Shown in pieces: positions 1-7,976 of a DNA stretch of 16,644 nt. Position numbers and translations under genes: made by a program. The notes beneath the pieces are model-generated. The model was not told the origin of the DNA. It searched no databases and worked only from the letters and a program-made list of their open reading frames with translations. Origin of the DNA: Oscillospiraceae bacterium (GTDB lineage Bacteria; Bacillota; Clostridia; Oscillospirales; Ruminococcaceae). The first letter of the stretch is position 1, and the number at the start of each line of letters is the position of its first letter. The stretch is from assembly GCA_003512525.1 (NCBI GenBank), contig DOQG01000020.1, positions 1,285 to 17,928 on the forward strand, read 5' to 3'.

Positions 1-273
1 GCTAAACACCCATTTTTAAAAATTGTGTAGGTTTATCGACAGTCTGCAATAATGAACTGTATCGGAAAAACTGACACGGTTCAGTTTTGTGTTGATTTGC
101 TCAATCGCCCGCTGATAACGAAAGCAACGCATTCCCAAGCCGTATAGTGTTAAGCACAGCAGGTGCGGCTGTCAGTTTCGGTTTACACGGTGTAAACCGT
201 ATAAAAACGGTATCTGCACCGAAAGACGCAGTATAAATAACAGAGTATTATAAACCGATGCTCAGCTTTTGCT
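1..273. other. gene-free left edge
   Basis: I see no convincing gene here. Visible structure is an inverted repeat AAAACTGA/TCAGTTTT (67-74 and 81-88, 6-nt loop), a long perfect palindrome at 179-199 (listed separately) and a smaller dyad ACCGT-ataaaa-ACGGT just right of it. A 38-codon minus-strand frame exists but has no ribosome binding site and no family resemblance. The stretch is probably the regulatory region of tetR and of any gene ending or starting left of the window. Confidence 0.5.
179..199. promoter_or_regulatory. 21-bp perfect palindrome, probable operator
   Basis: Ten-base arms CGGTTTACAC and GTGTAAACCG flank a single central G. TTTACAC/GTGTAAA dyads of this size are typical of TetR-family operators in Bacillota, so the adjacent TetR regulator is the likely binder. 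It sits about 75 bp upstream of the proposed tetR -35 box, so it could instead control a divergent gene left of the window. Confidence 0.5.
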
Positions 274-300
274 TGAAATTTTATGAAAATGTGCTAAAAT
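274..300 (+). promoter_or_regulatory. possible tetR promoter
   Basis: TTGAAA (274-279) is followed after 15 nt by TAAAAT (295-300), which has an extended TG-n element at 292-293. An alternative -10, TATAAT at 300-305, gives a poor 20-nt spacer. About 80 nt of leader would precede the tetR start. Confidence 0.35.
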
Positions 301-381
301 ATAATCAGACAGAATTGCGTGATACGAACAGATTTCACTGTCGGTATAATGCGTCAGGAAGTAATACTCCGGAGGGTAAAA

Positions 382-936
382 ATGTCTGAGGTAACTAAAA
401 GGGCGCTCGAGCAGTCGCTTAAAAATCTTCTTCTGAAAAAACCGCTTACCAAGATTACTATAAATGATATTACCGAGGATTGCGGCATAAACCGGATGAC
501 CTTCTATTATCATTTTAAGGATATTTACGACCTTGTGGAATGGTCATGTCTTGAAGACGCAAGAAAAGCGCTTGAAGAAAAGAAGACCCACGATACCTGG
601 CAGGAGGGTTTTCTGAATATATTTGAGGCTGTGCTTGCAAATAAACCGTTTGTTATGAATGTCTACCGCTGTGTCGATCGTGAGCAGGTGGAAAAATATC
701 TGAAACCGCTCACAGACGGGCTGATAATGGGCGTAATAGATGAGCAGTCAACAGGGATCACCGTGCGTGATGAGGACAAGGAATTTATCGCACGGATATA
801 TTCGTATGTGTTCATAGGGATAATGCTTGACTGGATAAAAGGCGATATGAAGGAAGACCCGAGGCTGATAATAGATAAGCTCGCATTGCTTATAAAAGAT
901 TCCGTTTCCGATGCGTTGAATCGTTTCAAGCTGTGA
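382..936 (+). CDS. TetR/AcrR-family transcriptional regulator
   Basis: This is a 184-aa one-component DNA-binding regulator. The N-terminal TetR helix-turn-helix spans about residues 8-52 and carries the family signature, ending in the recognition-helix pattern INRMTFYYHFKD. The C-terminal ligand/dimer half is alpha-helical and resembles the TetR_C_8 type found in DhaS-like regulators. The frame is open from 319, but ATG 382 has a GGAGGG site 7-8 nt upstream and starts where TetR homology starts, so I chose it. It is followed by its own terminator and then by oleate hydratase on the same strand. It is therefore a plausible local repressor of that gene, responding to fatty acids or membrane stress (inference). 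The 21-bp palindrome at 179-199 is a candidate operator. Confidence 0.9.
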   Translation: MSEVTKRALEQSLKNLLLKKPLTKITINDITEDCGINRMTFYYHFKDIYDLVEWSCLEDARKALEEKKTHDTWQEGFLNIFEAVLANKPFVMNVYRCVDREQVEKYLKPLTDGLIMGVIDEQSTGITVRDEDKEFIARIYSYVFIGIMLDWIKGDMKEDPRLIIDKLALLIKDSVSDALNRFKL

Positions 937-941
937 GCCGG

Positions 942-971
942 TTTTTATCAAAATGCCCGTTTTGATAAAAA
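942..971. promoter_or_regulatory. 12-bp perfect inverted repeat between tetR and ohyA
   Basis: TTTTTATCAAAA (942-953) and TTTTGATAAAAA (960-971) flank a 6-nt loop. It is very AT-rich and lies 6 nt after the tetR stop, before a better terminator. It may be a second operator upstream of the ohyA promoter or an auxiliary transcript-end hairpin; the sequence does not decide between these. Confidence 0.45.
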
Positions 972-985
972 TTTATACAATTTAC

Positions 986-1022
986 AGTGCTGTGCTAAAG
1001 ATTTTAGCACGGCGCTTTTTTT
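986..1022 (+). terminator. Rho-independent terminator of tetR
   Basis: A 14-bp stem (AGTGCTGTGCTAAA with TTTAGCACGGCGCT, two G-U pairs) has a 3-nt loop and runs into seven T residues (1016-1022). It separates tetR from the ohyA promoter immediately downstream, so the two genes are probably transcribed separately. Confidence 0.85.
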
Positions 1023-1027
1023 GTTTA

Positions 1028-1056
1028 TTGAAAGAAGTCGGAAATGTGGATATAAT
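1028..1056 (+). promoter_or_regulatory. ohyA promoter
   Basis: TTGAAA (1028-1033), a 17-nt spacer and TATAAT (1051-1056) make a near-consensus vegetative promoter. It lies 32 nt upstream of the oleate hydratase ATG and directly after the tetR terminator. Confidence 0.75.
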
Positions 1057-1088
1057 AAGGACAGAAAATAAATTTTCAGGAGGTTTTT

Positions 1089-2882
1089 ATGTATTACTCA
1101 GCAGGAACTTATGAAGCATTCGCACATCCCGAAAAGCCGAAGGATGTCGACAAAAAATCAGCTTATATCATAGGCACGGGACTTGCCGGACTTACGGCAG
1201 CCTTCTATCTTGTAAGAGACGGACAGATGAAGGGCGAGCATATCCACCTTCTTGAGAAACTGGAGCTTGCGGGCGGAAGCTGTGACGGACGCAAGGATAT
1301 TACAAAGGGTTTCTATATGCGTGGCGGTCGTGAAATGGATAATCATTTTGAGGTAATGTGGGATACATTCCGTGACGTTCCCTCTATTGAAACGCCCGGT
1401 GTATCGGTGCTTGACGAATACTATTGGCTCAACAAGCACGACCCTAACTATTCTCTCTGTCGTGCAACGGTAAACTGCGGCAAGGACGCACACACAGACA
1501 AGAAGTTCGAGCTTGACAAGGAATCGGCAATGGCACTCTCCAAGCTCTTCTTAACGCCCGAAAAGGATCTTGAGGACAAGAAGATCTCGGAGGTTCTCCC
1601 CGACAGCTTCTGGAGCACGAATTTCTGGCTGTATTGGCAGACGATGTTCGCTTTCCAGCGCTGGTCGAGCGCTCTTGAAATGAAGCGTTATCTCTGTCGC
1701 TACGTTCATCACATAGACGGACTTCCGGACTTCAGCGCGTTGCGCTTCACAAAGTACAATCAGTATGAGAGTATGATACTTCCGCTTGTAAAATATCTTG
1801 AGGCTCACGGCGTTCGCATTGAGTACGGAATGGACGTGAAGAATGTTATCATCAAGGATGACGGCGGCAGAAAGATCGCAAAGCAGATAGTCTATATAAA
1901 GGACGGCAAGAAGCAAACGATAGATCTTATTGAGGACGACCTTGTGTTTATCACAAACGGTTGCTGTACCGACACATCCTGCTACGGCGATCAGACCCAC
2001 GCCCCCGATTTATCCGGTGTAAAGAACGGATTCGGTGAATCGTGGGATATGTGGAAGGCTATTGCGGCACAGGCGAAGAACGGCGAATACGGCAACCCCG
2101 ATAAGTTCTGCAGCGATGTTGACGCTACGAACTGGATGAGCGCCACAGTAGCGACCTCGGACGATGAGATAATCGGATATATTATGAATATCTGCAAGCG
2201 TGACCCACGAATGGGCAAGGTAACAACAGGCGGTATTGTTACCGTAAAGGACAGCACGGAAAACTGGTATCTTTCGTGGACGATAAACCGCCAGCCACAG
2301 TTCAAGTCGCAGGATAAGAATATGGTTCTCGTATGGCTGTATTCCCTTAACACAAATAAGGAAGGCAACTATGTAAAGAAAGCCATGCGTGATTGCACAG
2401 GCGAGGAGATCTGCCGTGAGTGGCTCTACCACATCGGTGTACCGACAGAAAAAATCAATGCGCTTGCTAAAAACTCCTGCAACACCACAACGTGCTATAT
2501 GCCTTATATAAACGCATTCTTCCAGCCGAGAAAGGAATCCGACAGACCTAAGGTAGTTCCGGACGGAGCAGTAAACTTCGCTTTCATCGGTCAGTTTGCC
2601 GAAACGCCCCGTGATACCATCTTCACTACAGAGTATTCTATGCGTACCGGTATGGAATCTGTCTATACCTTGCTTGACATAGACCGTGGTGTTCCTGAGG
2701 TATGGGGAAGCAAATATGATGTCCGTGAGCTTCTGCGCGCTTGCTACTACGCTATAGACAAGAAGCCGATAACGGATATAAAGCTCTCATTCAAGGAAAA
2801 GATTCTACTCAAAGCCGTAATGAAAAAAGCCAAAGGTACCGATGTCGAGCTGCTCTTAAAGGAGAGCGGGCTTATAGAATGA
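1089..2882 (+). CDS. ohyA: oleate hydratase (MCRA family)
   Basis: This 597-aa FAD-dependent enzyme adds water to the cis-9 double bond of oleic and related free fatty acids, giving 10-hydroxy fatty acids and detoxifying unsaturated fatty acids at the membrane. Residues 26-42 hold the dinucleotide-binding motif GTGLAG after a beta strand, followed by an acidic residue near 56. The family signature RGGREMDNHFE is at 78-88. Its Glu82 and also Tyr201 fall at the positions I recall as functional in Staphylococcus aureus OhyA, which has nearly the same length. AGGAGG stands 5 nt upstream of the ATG (aggaggtttttATG). It has its own promoter and terminator and follows a TetR regulator, a common clostridial arrangement. 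The protein appears intact. Annotation pipelines may still call it myosin-cross-reactive antigen. Confidence 0.96.
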   Translation: MYYSAGTYEAFAHPEKPKDVDKKSAYIIGTGLAGLTAAFYLVRDGQMKGEHIHLLEKLELAGGSCDGRKDITKGFYMRGGREMDNHFEVMWDTFRDVPSIETPGVSVLDEYYWLNKHDPNYSLCRATVNCGKDAHTDKKFELDKESAMALSKLFLTPEKDLEDKKISEVLPDSFWSTNFWLYWQTMFAFQRWSSALEMKRYLCRYVHHIDGLPDFSALRFTKYNQYESMILPLVKYLEAHGVRIEYGMDVKNVIIKDDGGRKIAKQIVYIKDGKKQTIDLIEDDLVFITNGCCTDTSCYGDQTHAPDLSGVKNGFGESWDMWKAIAAQAKNGEYGNPDKFCSDVDATNWMSATVATSDDEIIGYIMNICKRDPRMGKVTTGGIVTVKDSTENWYLSWTINRQPQFKSQDKNMVLVWLYSLNTNKEGNYVKKAMRDCTGEEICREWLYHIGVPTEKINALAKNSCNTTTCYMPYINAFFQPRKESDRPKVVPDGAVNFAFIGQFAETPRDTIFTTEYSMRTGMESVYTLLDIDRGVPEVWGSKYDVRELLRACYYAIDKKPITDIKLSFKEKILLKAVMKKAKGTDVELLLKESGLIE

Positions 2883-2923
2883 CATCTGCCGGCGGCACTA
2901 TCCGCAAAATAAATTTCAGCAAA

Positions 2924-2952
2924 GGCTTCGACTTCTAAGGTCGGAGTCTTTT
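2924..2952 (+). terminator. Rho-independent terminator of ohyA
   Basis: A nine-pair stem, GGCTTCGAC (2924-2932) with GTCGGAGTC (2940-2948), includes two G-U pairs, has a 7-nt loop and is followed by TTTT. It lies 42 nt after the ohyA stop. Confidence 0.65.
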
Positions 2953-2977
2953 CGCTGTCCGTAAATGCTCATAAATA

Positions 2978-3011
2978 AAAACCCTTGAAAGCCTCAGCCT
3001 TCAAGGGTTTT
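2978..3011. terminator. bidirectional terminator between convergent units
   Basis: A perfect 12-bp stem, AAAACCCTTGAA (2978-2989) with TTCAAGGGTTTT (3000-3011), has a 10-nt loop. It carries T-rich tails on both strands: TTTTGTTG on plus and TTTTTATTT on minus. It backs up the ohyA terminator and is the first hairpin met by transcription of the minus-strand operon ending at 3294. Its right arm is part of the 24-bp repeat. Confidence 0.75.
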
Positions 3012-3017
3012 GTTGTG
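2994..3017. repeat. 24-bp direct repeat, left copy
   Basis: An exact 24-nt match to 10378-10401, containing CCTTCAAGGGTTTTG. Here it forms the loop, right arm and tail of an intact terminator. Weaker similarity continues for about 25 nt to the right of both copies (an AATAGA-T-rich stretch). It may be a duplicated terminator, a member of a dispersed terminator family, or an att-like scar. Confidence 0.8.
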
Positions 3018-3040
3018 AAGACAAGACAATAGAGATGTTT

Positions 3041-3231
3041 TTGCATTGGAATGGCACATTGCCTTGCTTGGCACTTTGTGCTTTGCCTCATTTGACATTG
3101 GCGCTGATGTTCTCTGATTCGCTTTGGGCTATTGAGCCGTAGATGGTGATGTAAAACTCCGATGCCGGATCAATGCTGTGGATCCCTGACACCTCAGTGC
3201 CGTTCAACATAAATACTCTTGATTCGTTCAT
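3041..3231 (-). pseudogene. large serine recombinase relic with internal stop
   Basis: On the minus strand, ATG 3231 opens a 47-codon frame to TGA at 3088-3090, and the same frame stays readable to about 3041. Its core reads SEFYITIYGSIAQSESENI, then SANVK, stop, GKAQSAKQGNVPFQ. This is the segment joining the catalytic domain to the recombinase domain of large serine recombinases (Tn4451/TnpX-like or phage integrases), where NVKWGK is expected. The Trp codon TGG is now TGA. Only about 55-60 of some 500 residues survive. Homology fades upstream of the Ile-His-Ser-Ile-Asp stretch and stops near 3041, just before the 24-bp repeat. It is non-functional as a recombinase but marks past mobile DNA. 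The family call rests on motif recognition, not a search. Confidence 0.8.
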
Positions 3232-3293
3232 TTGGTTGCCCCCATTCTTTCTGCTATACATTTCATTAGAACGGTTTTATTTTGCTCTGTCAA

Positions 3294-4688
3294 TCAATCC
3301 AGAACAGCACCTCCCCATTCAACAATAGTAAATCCTTTTCGTTCGATCGGTGTGATCTCGGGTTTTCTTATTTCACTTCCGTCATAGTGAGCAAAGCCAA
3401 ACCATATACGGGTTATGCTGTCAGGGTTGACGGAGAAGGACACCGGCACGGCGGCGTCAACACCGTCCGTCAGTATCGGATACATGACGTAGTCCTCACC
3501 GCTTGTCAGGTAATCGGGCCAATACTCAATGAAGTCGGCTGTTTCCTGTTCATTGAATCCGTAATCCGTAAGGACCCGGCGGAATACTTCATCCCGTTTG
3601 TCTGCCGGAACAAGGAAACCTTCTTCTGTTTGAAATGTATTCTTTTTCACAAGAGCTTCATAGAACAGATATTCGTAGCTGTTTTTATCTGCATCGGTCA
3701 GCGTGCCGTCCGGCGCCGCCGTTATACTCCAATCTCCCGTATAATCAGGAATGGATGCGGTAAGACATCCCGGTCTCTCAAAGGTTACGGTTATATCAGT
3801 TTTAGTTTCGGGGTAGAGATAAATATTTGGCTTTTTCGCCGTTACATGATTCGGCAGTACCGTACTGCCTGCCTTCGGAGCCATGTTCAGCAGCTCGTCG
3901 CGCAGCCATTCAAACTCCTTCTCGCGCCCTTCCTTCACCATTTGAGCATAAAAATTAAGTTTGTCGTAATAGCTCTTTTTCCACCAATCCTCAACCGACC
4001 ATTCCGCATCCCTGGATGGGTAAAATACATTCTGAAATAAGTCTGTGTAATAATCGTTAACATTCTGCACGGTAATATCGAGGGTTCCCACCAGTGTGCT
4101 GTGATCGGCATAATCCAGCAAAGCCGTCTGCGTGGCGGTATCGGACCACTCCTTCACTGCTTCACCCAGAAGATAGTTTGTAAGCTTCACCCCTCCGGTG
4201 GGATCTTTATCTCCGACCGCCATCTCCGCCCAGTTCATCATTGCCTGCCATGCGGTCAGCGTGTCATAGGCAGTGGAAAGCGCCGGATGTGATGCATATG
4301 GGTTATCCTGCGGATGAGTGAGCTGATGCGCCGCGGAAATGGAATCCATGACATTGGTCGCCGCACCGGCAACCGTGAATATCCCATCGCCGACCTTTAC
4401 CGCATCCCCGTATTCGGAAGCAAAGTCAGGCGTGTTTTTTATGATGTTCCACCTCTCCCCGGCCTGACTGAATCCGCCGGATATGTTATTGCCGTAATCA
4501 TTCCAGAAGTTGAGTGAGGCTGTATACGCATCGGAAACCGAAGAGCCGACGTGATCAATTACATCTCTTACTGACGGTGTGGTTACCGGTCCGCCAGACG
4601 GGCTTCCTCTGTTTGCCGAAACGGTGATCGGCAAAGCACTCATAAACAAGCCACAGACCAGTATAATAGACAAAATCTGTTTTTTCAT
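3294..4688 (-). CDS. secreted protein with C-terminal KPxIYLYPE-type domain
   Basis: This 464-aa exported protein has no firm function. A Sec signal peptide (MKKQILSIILVCGLFMSALP, cleavage after about TVSA) is followed by an alpha-helical, Trp/Tyr-rich region at about 35-280 that I do not recognise. A separate domain at about 285-464 begins KPNIYLYPETKTD, contains PDGTLTD and YEYLFYEAL, and ends RKGFTIVEWGG. I have seen this pattern at the C-termini of exported Bacillota proteins but cannot name the family. There is no LPXTG, lipobox or C-terminal membrane anchor. ATG 4688 directly follows the TAA of the upstream gene (TAAATG), and GAGGCGG inside that gene is the ribosome site. It is the last gene of the minus-strand operon and probably the exported partner of the two upstream membrane TPR proteins (inference). 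Confidence 0.85.
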   Translation of the reverse strand: MKKQILSIILVCGLFMSALPITVSANRGSPSGGPVTTPSVRDVIDHVGSSVSDAYTASLNFWNDYGNNISGGFSQAGERWNIIKNTPDFASEYGDAVKVGDGIFTVAGAATNVMDSISAAHQLTHPQDNPYASHPALSTAYDTLTAWQAMMNWAEMAVGDKDPTGGVKLTNYLLGEAVKEWSDTATQTALLDYADHSTLVGTLDITVQNVNDYYTDLFQNVFYPSRDAEWSVEDWWKKSYYDKLNFYAQMVKEGREKEFEWLRDELLNMAPKAGSTVLPNHVTAKKPNIYLYPETKTDITVTFERPGCLTASIPDYTGDWSITAAPDGTLTDADKNSYEYLFYEALVKKNTFQTEEGFLVPADKRDEVFRRVLTDYGFNEQETADFIEYWPDYLTSGEDYVMYPILTDGVDAAVPVSFSVNPDSITRIWFGFAHYDGSEIRKPEITPIERKGFTIVEWGGAVLD

Positions 4689-5495
4689 TTAAGCCGCCTC
4701 CCTTGCTATGCATTCCTGATAGGTTTCAATCAGCTCTGTTAAATATTTATCTTTTTTTGCGGCCTTCCCGGCTCTTTTCAGATATTCCTGCGCTGCCTTA
4801 TAGCTTCCTCTGTCATAGGATATTACGCCGAGATAGCACAGGGAATATCCGTCCGACGGATCGAGAAGCTGCGCCTTTTTCAGATAATAAATTGCCGATG
4901 TATTATCTCCGTTTTCATAATATGAAAGTCCCAGCATCAGATGTCCCTTTGCCCATGACGGATGTTCGGCAACCGCGTCCAGCAGCGTGCTGACCACATA
5001 AGAAAAGTTGCCCTTGTCGAATTTATTGTACCATTCCGTCATTGTCCGATAATAATCTATGCTTGTTTTATTCTTCAACTTAAAAAGCATCGACCTGCTT
5101 TTATCCGCCTCATCTGCCTTCATATAGTATTTCGCCAGGCAGAGCGCGGAGGAATCGTCCTCTCCGTATGTTTCGATATAAGCATTGTATTTTTCTTCGG
5201 CGGTTTGTACGGTTTTCGCGGAGACGATTTTTTTCAAAAGCGTTTCTTTTTGCTGCAGCGTACCTGTGCCTGCACCGGACGTAATGAATATACAGCATAC
5301 AACCGAAAGAATTAGTCCCGCCGATGCCGATATTATGCCAAAGCAACGTCTTCCTTGCTTTTTCAGCAAAATTAAAGATACAATACCCGCCGCACAGAGC
5401 AGCAGCCCGGCAATGCCCGGCAAAACAGCCCCTCCGAGAAAGAAGGTTTGAAGGAAAAGAATAATAAAGACCACAGATAAAAGTATAATTAACAT
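4689..5495 (-). CDS. membrane-anchored TPR protein
   Basis: This 268-aa protein has three hydrophobic segments within about residues 1-73 (MLIILLSVVFIILFLQTFF, then a Gly/Ala/Leu-rich one, then GIISASAGLILSVVCCIF). A charged helical link and TPR-like repeats follow at about 110-260. The clearest repeats are around AKGHLMLGLSYYENGDNTSA and the next copy, SLCYLGVISYDRGSYKAAQE, which fit the TPR consensus. TPR arrays bind partner proteins; no catalytic motif is visible. Its ATG overlaps the previous stop by one nt (TAATG), implying translational coupling with the 809-aa protein, which has the same membrane-plus-TPR plan. It is likely a scaffold or assembly factor for an envelope complex, which is inference. 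Confidence 0.85.
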   Translation of the reverse strand: MLIILLSVVFIILFLQTFFLGGAVLPGIAGLLLCAAGIVSLILLKKQGRRCFGIISASAGLILSVVCCIFITSGAGTGTLQQKETLLKKIVSAKTVQTAEEKYNAYIETYGEDDSSALCLAKYYMKADEADKSRSMLFKLKNKTSIDYYRTMTEWYNKFDKGNFSYVVSTLLDAVAEHPSWAKGHLMLGLSYYENGDNTSAIYYLKKAQLLDPSDGYSLCYLGVISYDRGSYKAAQEYLKRAGKAAKKDKYLTELIETYQECIAREAA

Positions 5496-7924
5496 TATTC
5501 GTTTTCTCCTTTCTGCGACGCCTTGTGCTGCTTTTCTATCATCGCTTTCGCTCCCTCGCGGTATGAGTACGGATGGATACCGATACCCTCATAGTCGCTG
5601 TAATAATTAAACCAGGGACTCAGCCCCACGGCGATTTCGGCGGCGGTATAGGCATTTTCCCACTCCCCCAGCTCTTCATATGCAGCATAAAGCGCATACC
5701 ATATCATCGGGTCGTCGCTCTTATACTCGATCGCTTTTTTGTAAGCCTCCGCGGCTTCCTCAAATTTTTTCTGCTGCATAAGTGTCACACCCTTGAGGTA
5801 ATGGGGATAGCAAAGCTCTCCCCGTTCGGAAATCACCCGATCTGCAGCGGCAAGTGCCGTTTCCATTGCCTCCGTATAGGCGTCGTCATAAATGGAATGA
5901 CCGCCGTAAGACGGATAGCATGCATTCACGTATGCCTCCAGATAATTCTTTAAAAATTCATCGCTGCCGAGCTTATTAATCTGCTCCTTGCTGAGCAGAC
6001 TGTACTTTGCTTTTGTGGTTTCGGTATCAACAACAAGCAGAGAAAGATAGGCATGCAGCAGTTCATCCGCCTTTTTGGGATACTCGCTCGTCTTAACCTG
6101 CTTTGCAAGCTCCAGCACATAACCGACGGAAGCGTTAAAATCTTCCTTTCCCAGAGCGGCTGCCGCCGCATAATAGAGAGGTGCGGGATCCGTTCCGCCC
6201 TGCGTCTCCTCTGCAAGTTTCAGGCATTCCTCATATCGCCCGGTTTTCAACAGCGCATACATGGTGTTTTCCCTGATAAAGGGTGTATCAAGCTCATTCA
6301 GCGCCTCCATGCCGTAATCCGCGCATTTATCCAGAGCCAGCGCCCGCAGATAGGTCTGCATGACCAACCTTTTAATACCGATTTGTTCTTCCTCGGTCAT
6401 GTCCTTTCCAAGCTGCTTTTTAAACTGATTTTCAAAGTTTTCTGCTACTGTAAGAATTCTCTTATCATCCGAATAATCCGAAACAAGGTTCAGAGAATGC
6501 TGCTCCTGATTGTTGTACAGCATCACCGCCATATAGTTCCACACGAAGTCCTCCGGATTTTTCAGTGCCTTTTCGATGGCTTGGCTTACAAATTGGTAAG
6601 TGATACCGGTACCGACTGAATCGGCAATGTTGGTGCCGTTTGTAACGCCTACGCGCATTTTTGCAAGCAGTCCGGCATATTCAAAGCTGTTCTGATAAGA
6701 TGAAGCATTCTCTATCACCTCTGCCATCACCGCGGCATTCTCCTCAACCTCCGGAAGTCCTCCGATATACAGTCCGTTTGCCGCTAAATTAGTCAGTATC
6801 TCTGCCCGGCGATTCTTCTGCTCTGACGTCAATGTGTCCGCTTTTTTATATTCAGACAGCATTTCAAAGCAGTAATCGGTATCCCTGATATAGCCTGCCG
6901 TGTAATACCTCTCCATGGTTTCCAGACGGTCATCGGCGTGATTGGCATAGGTATCAAGATAAGCCAGCATCTGATTTGAGACGATCTCACTCTCGGAAAT
7001 ATCGTTCCAACTGCCGTCGGCAATATTTTTCCATATCTCAAGCTCCCTCTGTATATCGCTGTATTCGTTGACTGCCGTTATGATGTTGCCACCCAACAGG
7101 TTATAGCACGCCATGTTCGTGCGGGAATAATATTCATCCTTCAGTCTGTCGGCAGGCGAAACCGTTTGCGGAAAGAGCAGTACGGCAGCGCATAACAGCA
7201 CGGCGGCACTGATGCAGGTCGTAATATAGGGCAGAAAGGATCGTTTTGATTCTGTCGGCACGGCTTCTTCTTTTTCTTCCGACTGTTTTTCTTTGCCGCA
7301 TATGAATGCAAGGGCAGGCACAAGGAGTGCCCAGCGAAACACCGTATTCAAAAGCTCCGCTGCCAGCTTCGCACTCCATGATTTGTTCCCGGAAAGAACG
7401 GTTTCCACGCCGAGGTCGAAGAAGTACGGAAGCAGATACAAACAGACGATCGCCAGTAATACGGCGATTCCGATTCGTGCAATTTCCCGGCCTGCTTTCC
7501 TTTCGGCTTTCCCTCTCATGGCAGATCCGAGCAAATAAAATGACAGCCCGAGAAGTGTCCCGGCCACAGAGCAGGCGATGATTTTTCCGGTTGTTCCGAA
7601 TTTCCCGCCAAGAAGTCCTGCCGGTATTTCACCCGCATACAAAGCCGCTATACAAGGAAGACAGCCCTTGAGCCATATACCGGCGGCTTGTTTTGCGTTT
7701 CCGTTCGTCGAGCGGACTGCCAAAAAAGCCGAAATACAGGCGCAGACAATGCAGAACAGGTCTGCAAAAAACACCGCGCCTGCGGTAAGCGATTCTTTTG
7801 TTATGCACAACAGAACCGTTTTTGTTAAGGTCGGCAAAAGGCTAAGTGCCGCAAGCACCCCGAAAATCCATTTTGCCGAGAAACACCCATATGCCGCTCG
7901 GACATATTCTCCGAATTTTCTCAT
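5495..7924 (-). CDS. polytopic membrane protein with long TPR-like solenoid
   Basis: This is an 809-aa protein. About seven hydrophobic segments fill roughly residues 15-250, including WIFGVLAALSLLPTL, FFADLFCIVCACISAFLAV and a last one near ITTCISAAVLLCAAVLLF. Residues 260-800 are helical repeats. The clearest TPR pair is near 720-780: HYLKGVTLMQQKKFEEAAEA and then WYALYAAYEELGEWENAYTA. No enzyme motif is seen. ATG 7930 is only 2 nt from GGAGG, whereas ATG 7924 is 8 nt away, so I prefer 7924. Topology places the solenoid on one face of the membrane; which face is not decided by eye. The gene is translationally coupled to the 268-aa TPR gene and follows the 116-aa gene after about 50 nt. The function is unknown. 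Confidence 0.85.
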   Translation of the reverse strand: MRKFGEYVRAAYGCFSAKWIFGVLAALSLLPTLTKTVLLCITKESLTAGAVFFADLFCIVCACISAFLAVRSTNGNAKQAAGIWLKGCLPCIAALYAGEIPAGLLGGKFGTTGKIIACSVAGTLLGLSFYLLGSAMRGKAERKAGREIARIGIAVLLAIVCLYLLPYFFDLGVETVLSGNKSWSAKLAAELLNTVFRWALLVPALAFICGKEKQSEEKEEAVPTESKRSFLPYITTCISAAVLLCAAVLLFPQTVSPADRLKDEYYSRTNMACYNLLGGNIITAVNEYSDIQRELEIWKNIADGSWNDISESEIVSNQMLAYLDTYANHADDRLETMERYYTAGYIRDTDYCFEMLSEYKKADTLTSEQKNRRAEILTNLAANGLYIGGLPEVEENAAVMAEVIENASSYQNSFEYAGLLAKMRVGVTNGTNIADSVGTGITYQFVSQAIEKALKNPEDFVWNYMAVMLYNNQEQHSLNLVSDYSDDKRILTVAENFENQFKKQLGKDMTEEEQIGIKRLVMQTYLRALALDKCADYGMEALNELDTPFIRENTMYALLKTGRYEECLKLAEETQGGTDPAPLYYAAAAALGKEDFNASVGYVLELAKQVKTSEYPKKADELLHAYLSLLVVDTETTKAKYSLLSKEQINKLGSDEFLKNYLEAYVNACYPSYGGHSIYDDAYTEAMETALAAADRVISERGELCYPHYLKGVTLMQQKKFEEAAEAYKKAIEYKSDDPMIWYALYAAYEELGEWENAYTAAEIAVGLSPWFNYYSDYEGIGIHPYSYREGAKAMIEKQHKASQKGENE

Positions 7925-7976
7925 AGTCATTTCCTCCGATTTTTCTTTGCTTCAGGCTTTCGATTATGATCTGAAA

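Noticed and set aside
1..180. Minus-strand frame that might be a transposase or gene fragment at the left edge
   Set aside because: It has no ribosome site, no recognisable motif, and is only about 50 codons long.
1551..2432. Long minus-strand frames inside ohyA
   Set aside because: They are antisense to a clearly conserved enzyme and reflect its codon composition.
3282..4040. 252-codon plus-strand frame opposite the secreted protein gene
   Set aside because: It lies antisense to a gene with a signal peptide and coupled start, starts without a ribosome site, and its translation has no domain pattern.
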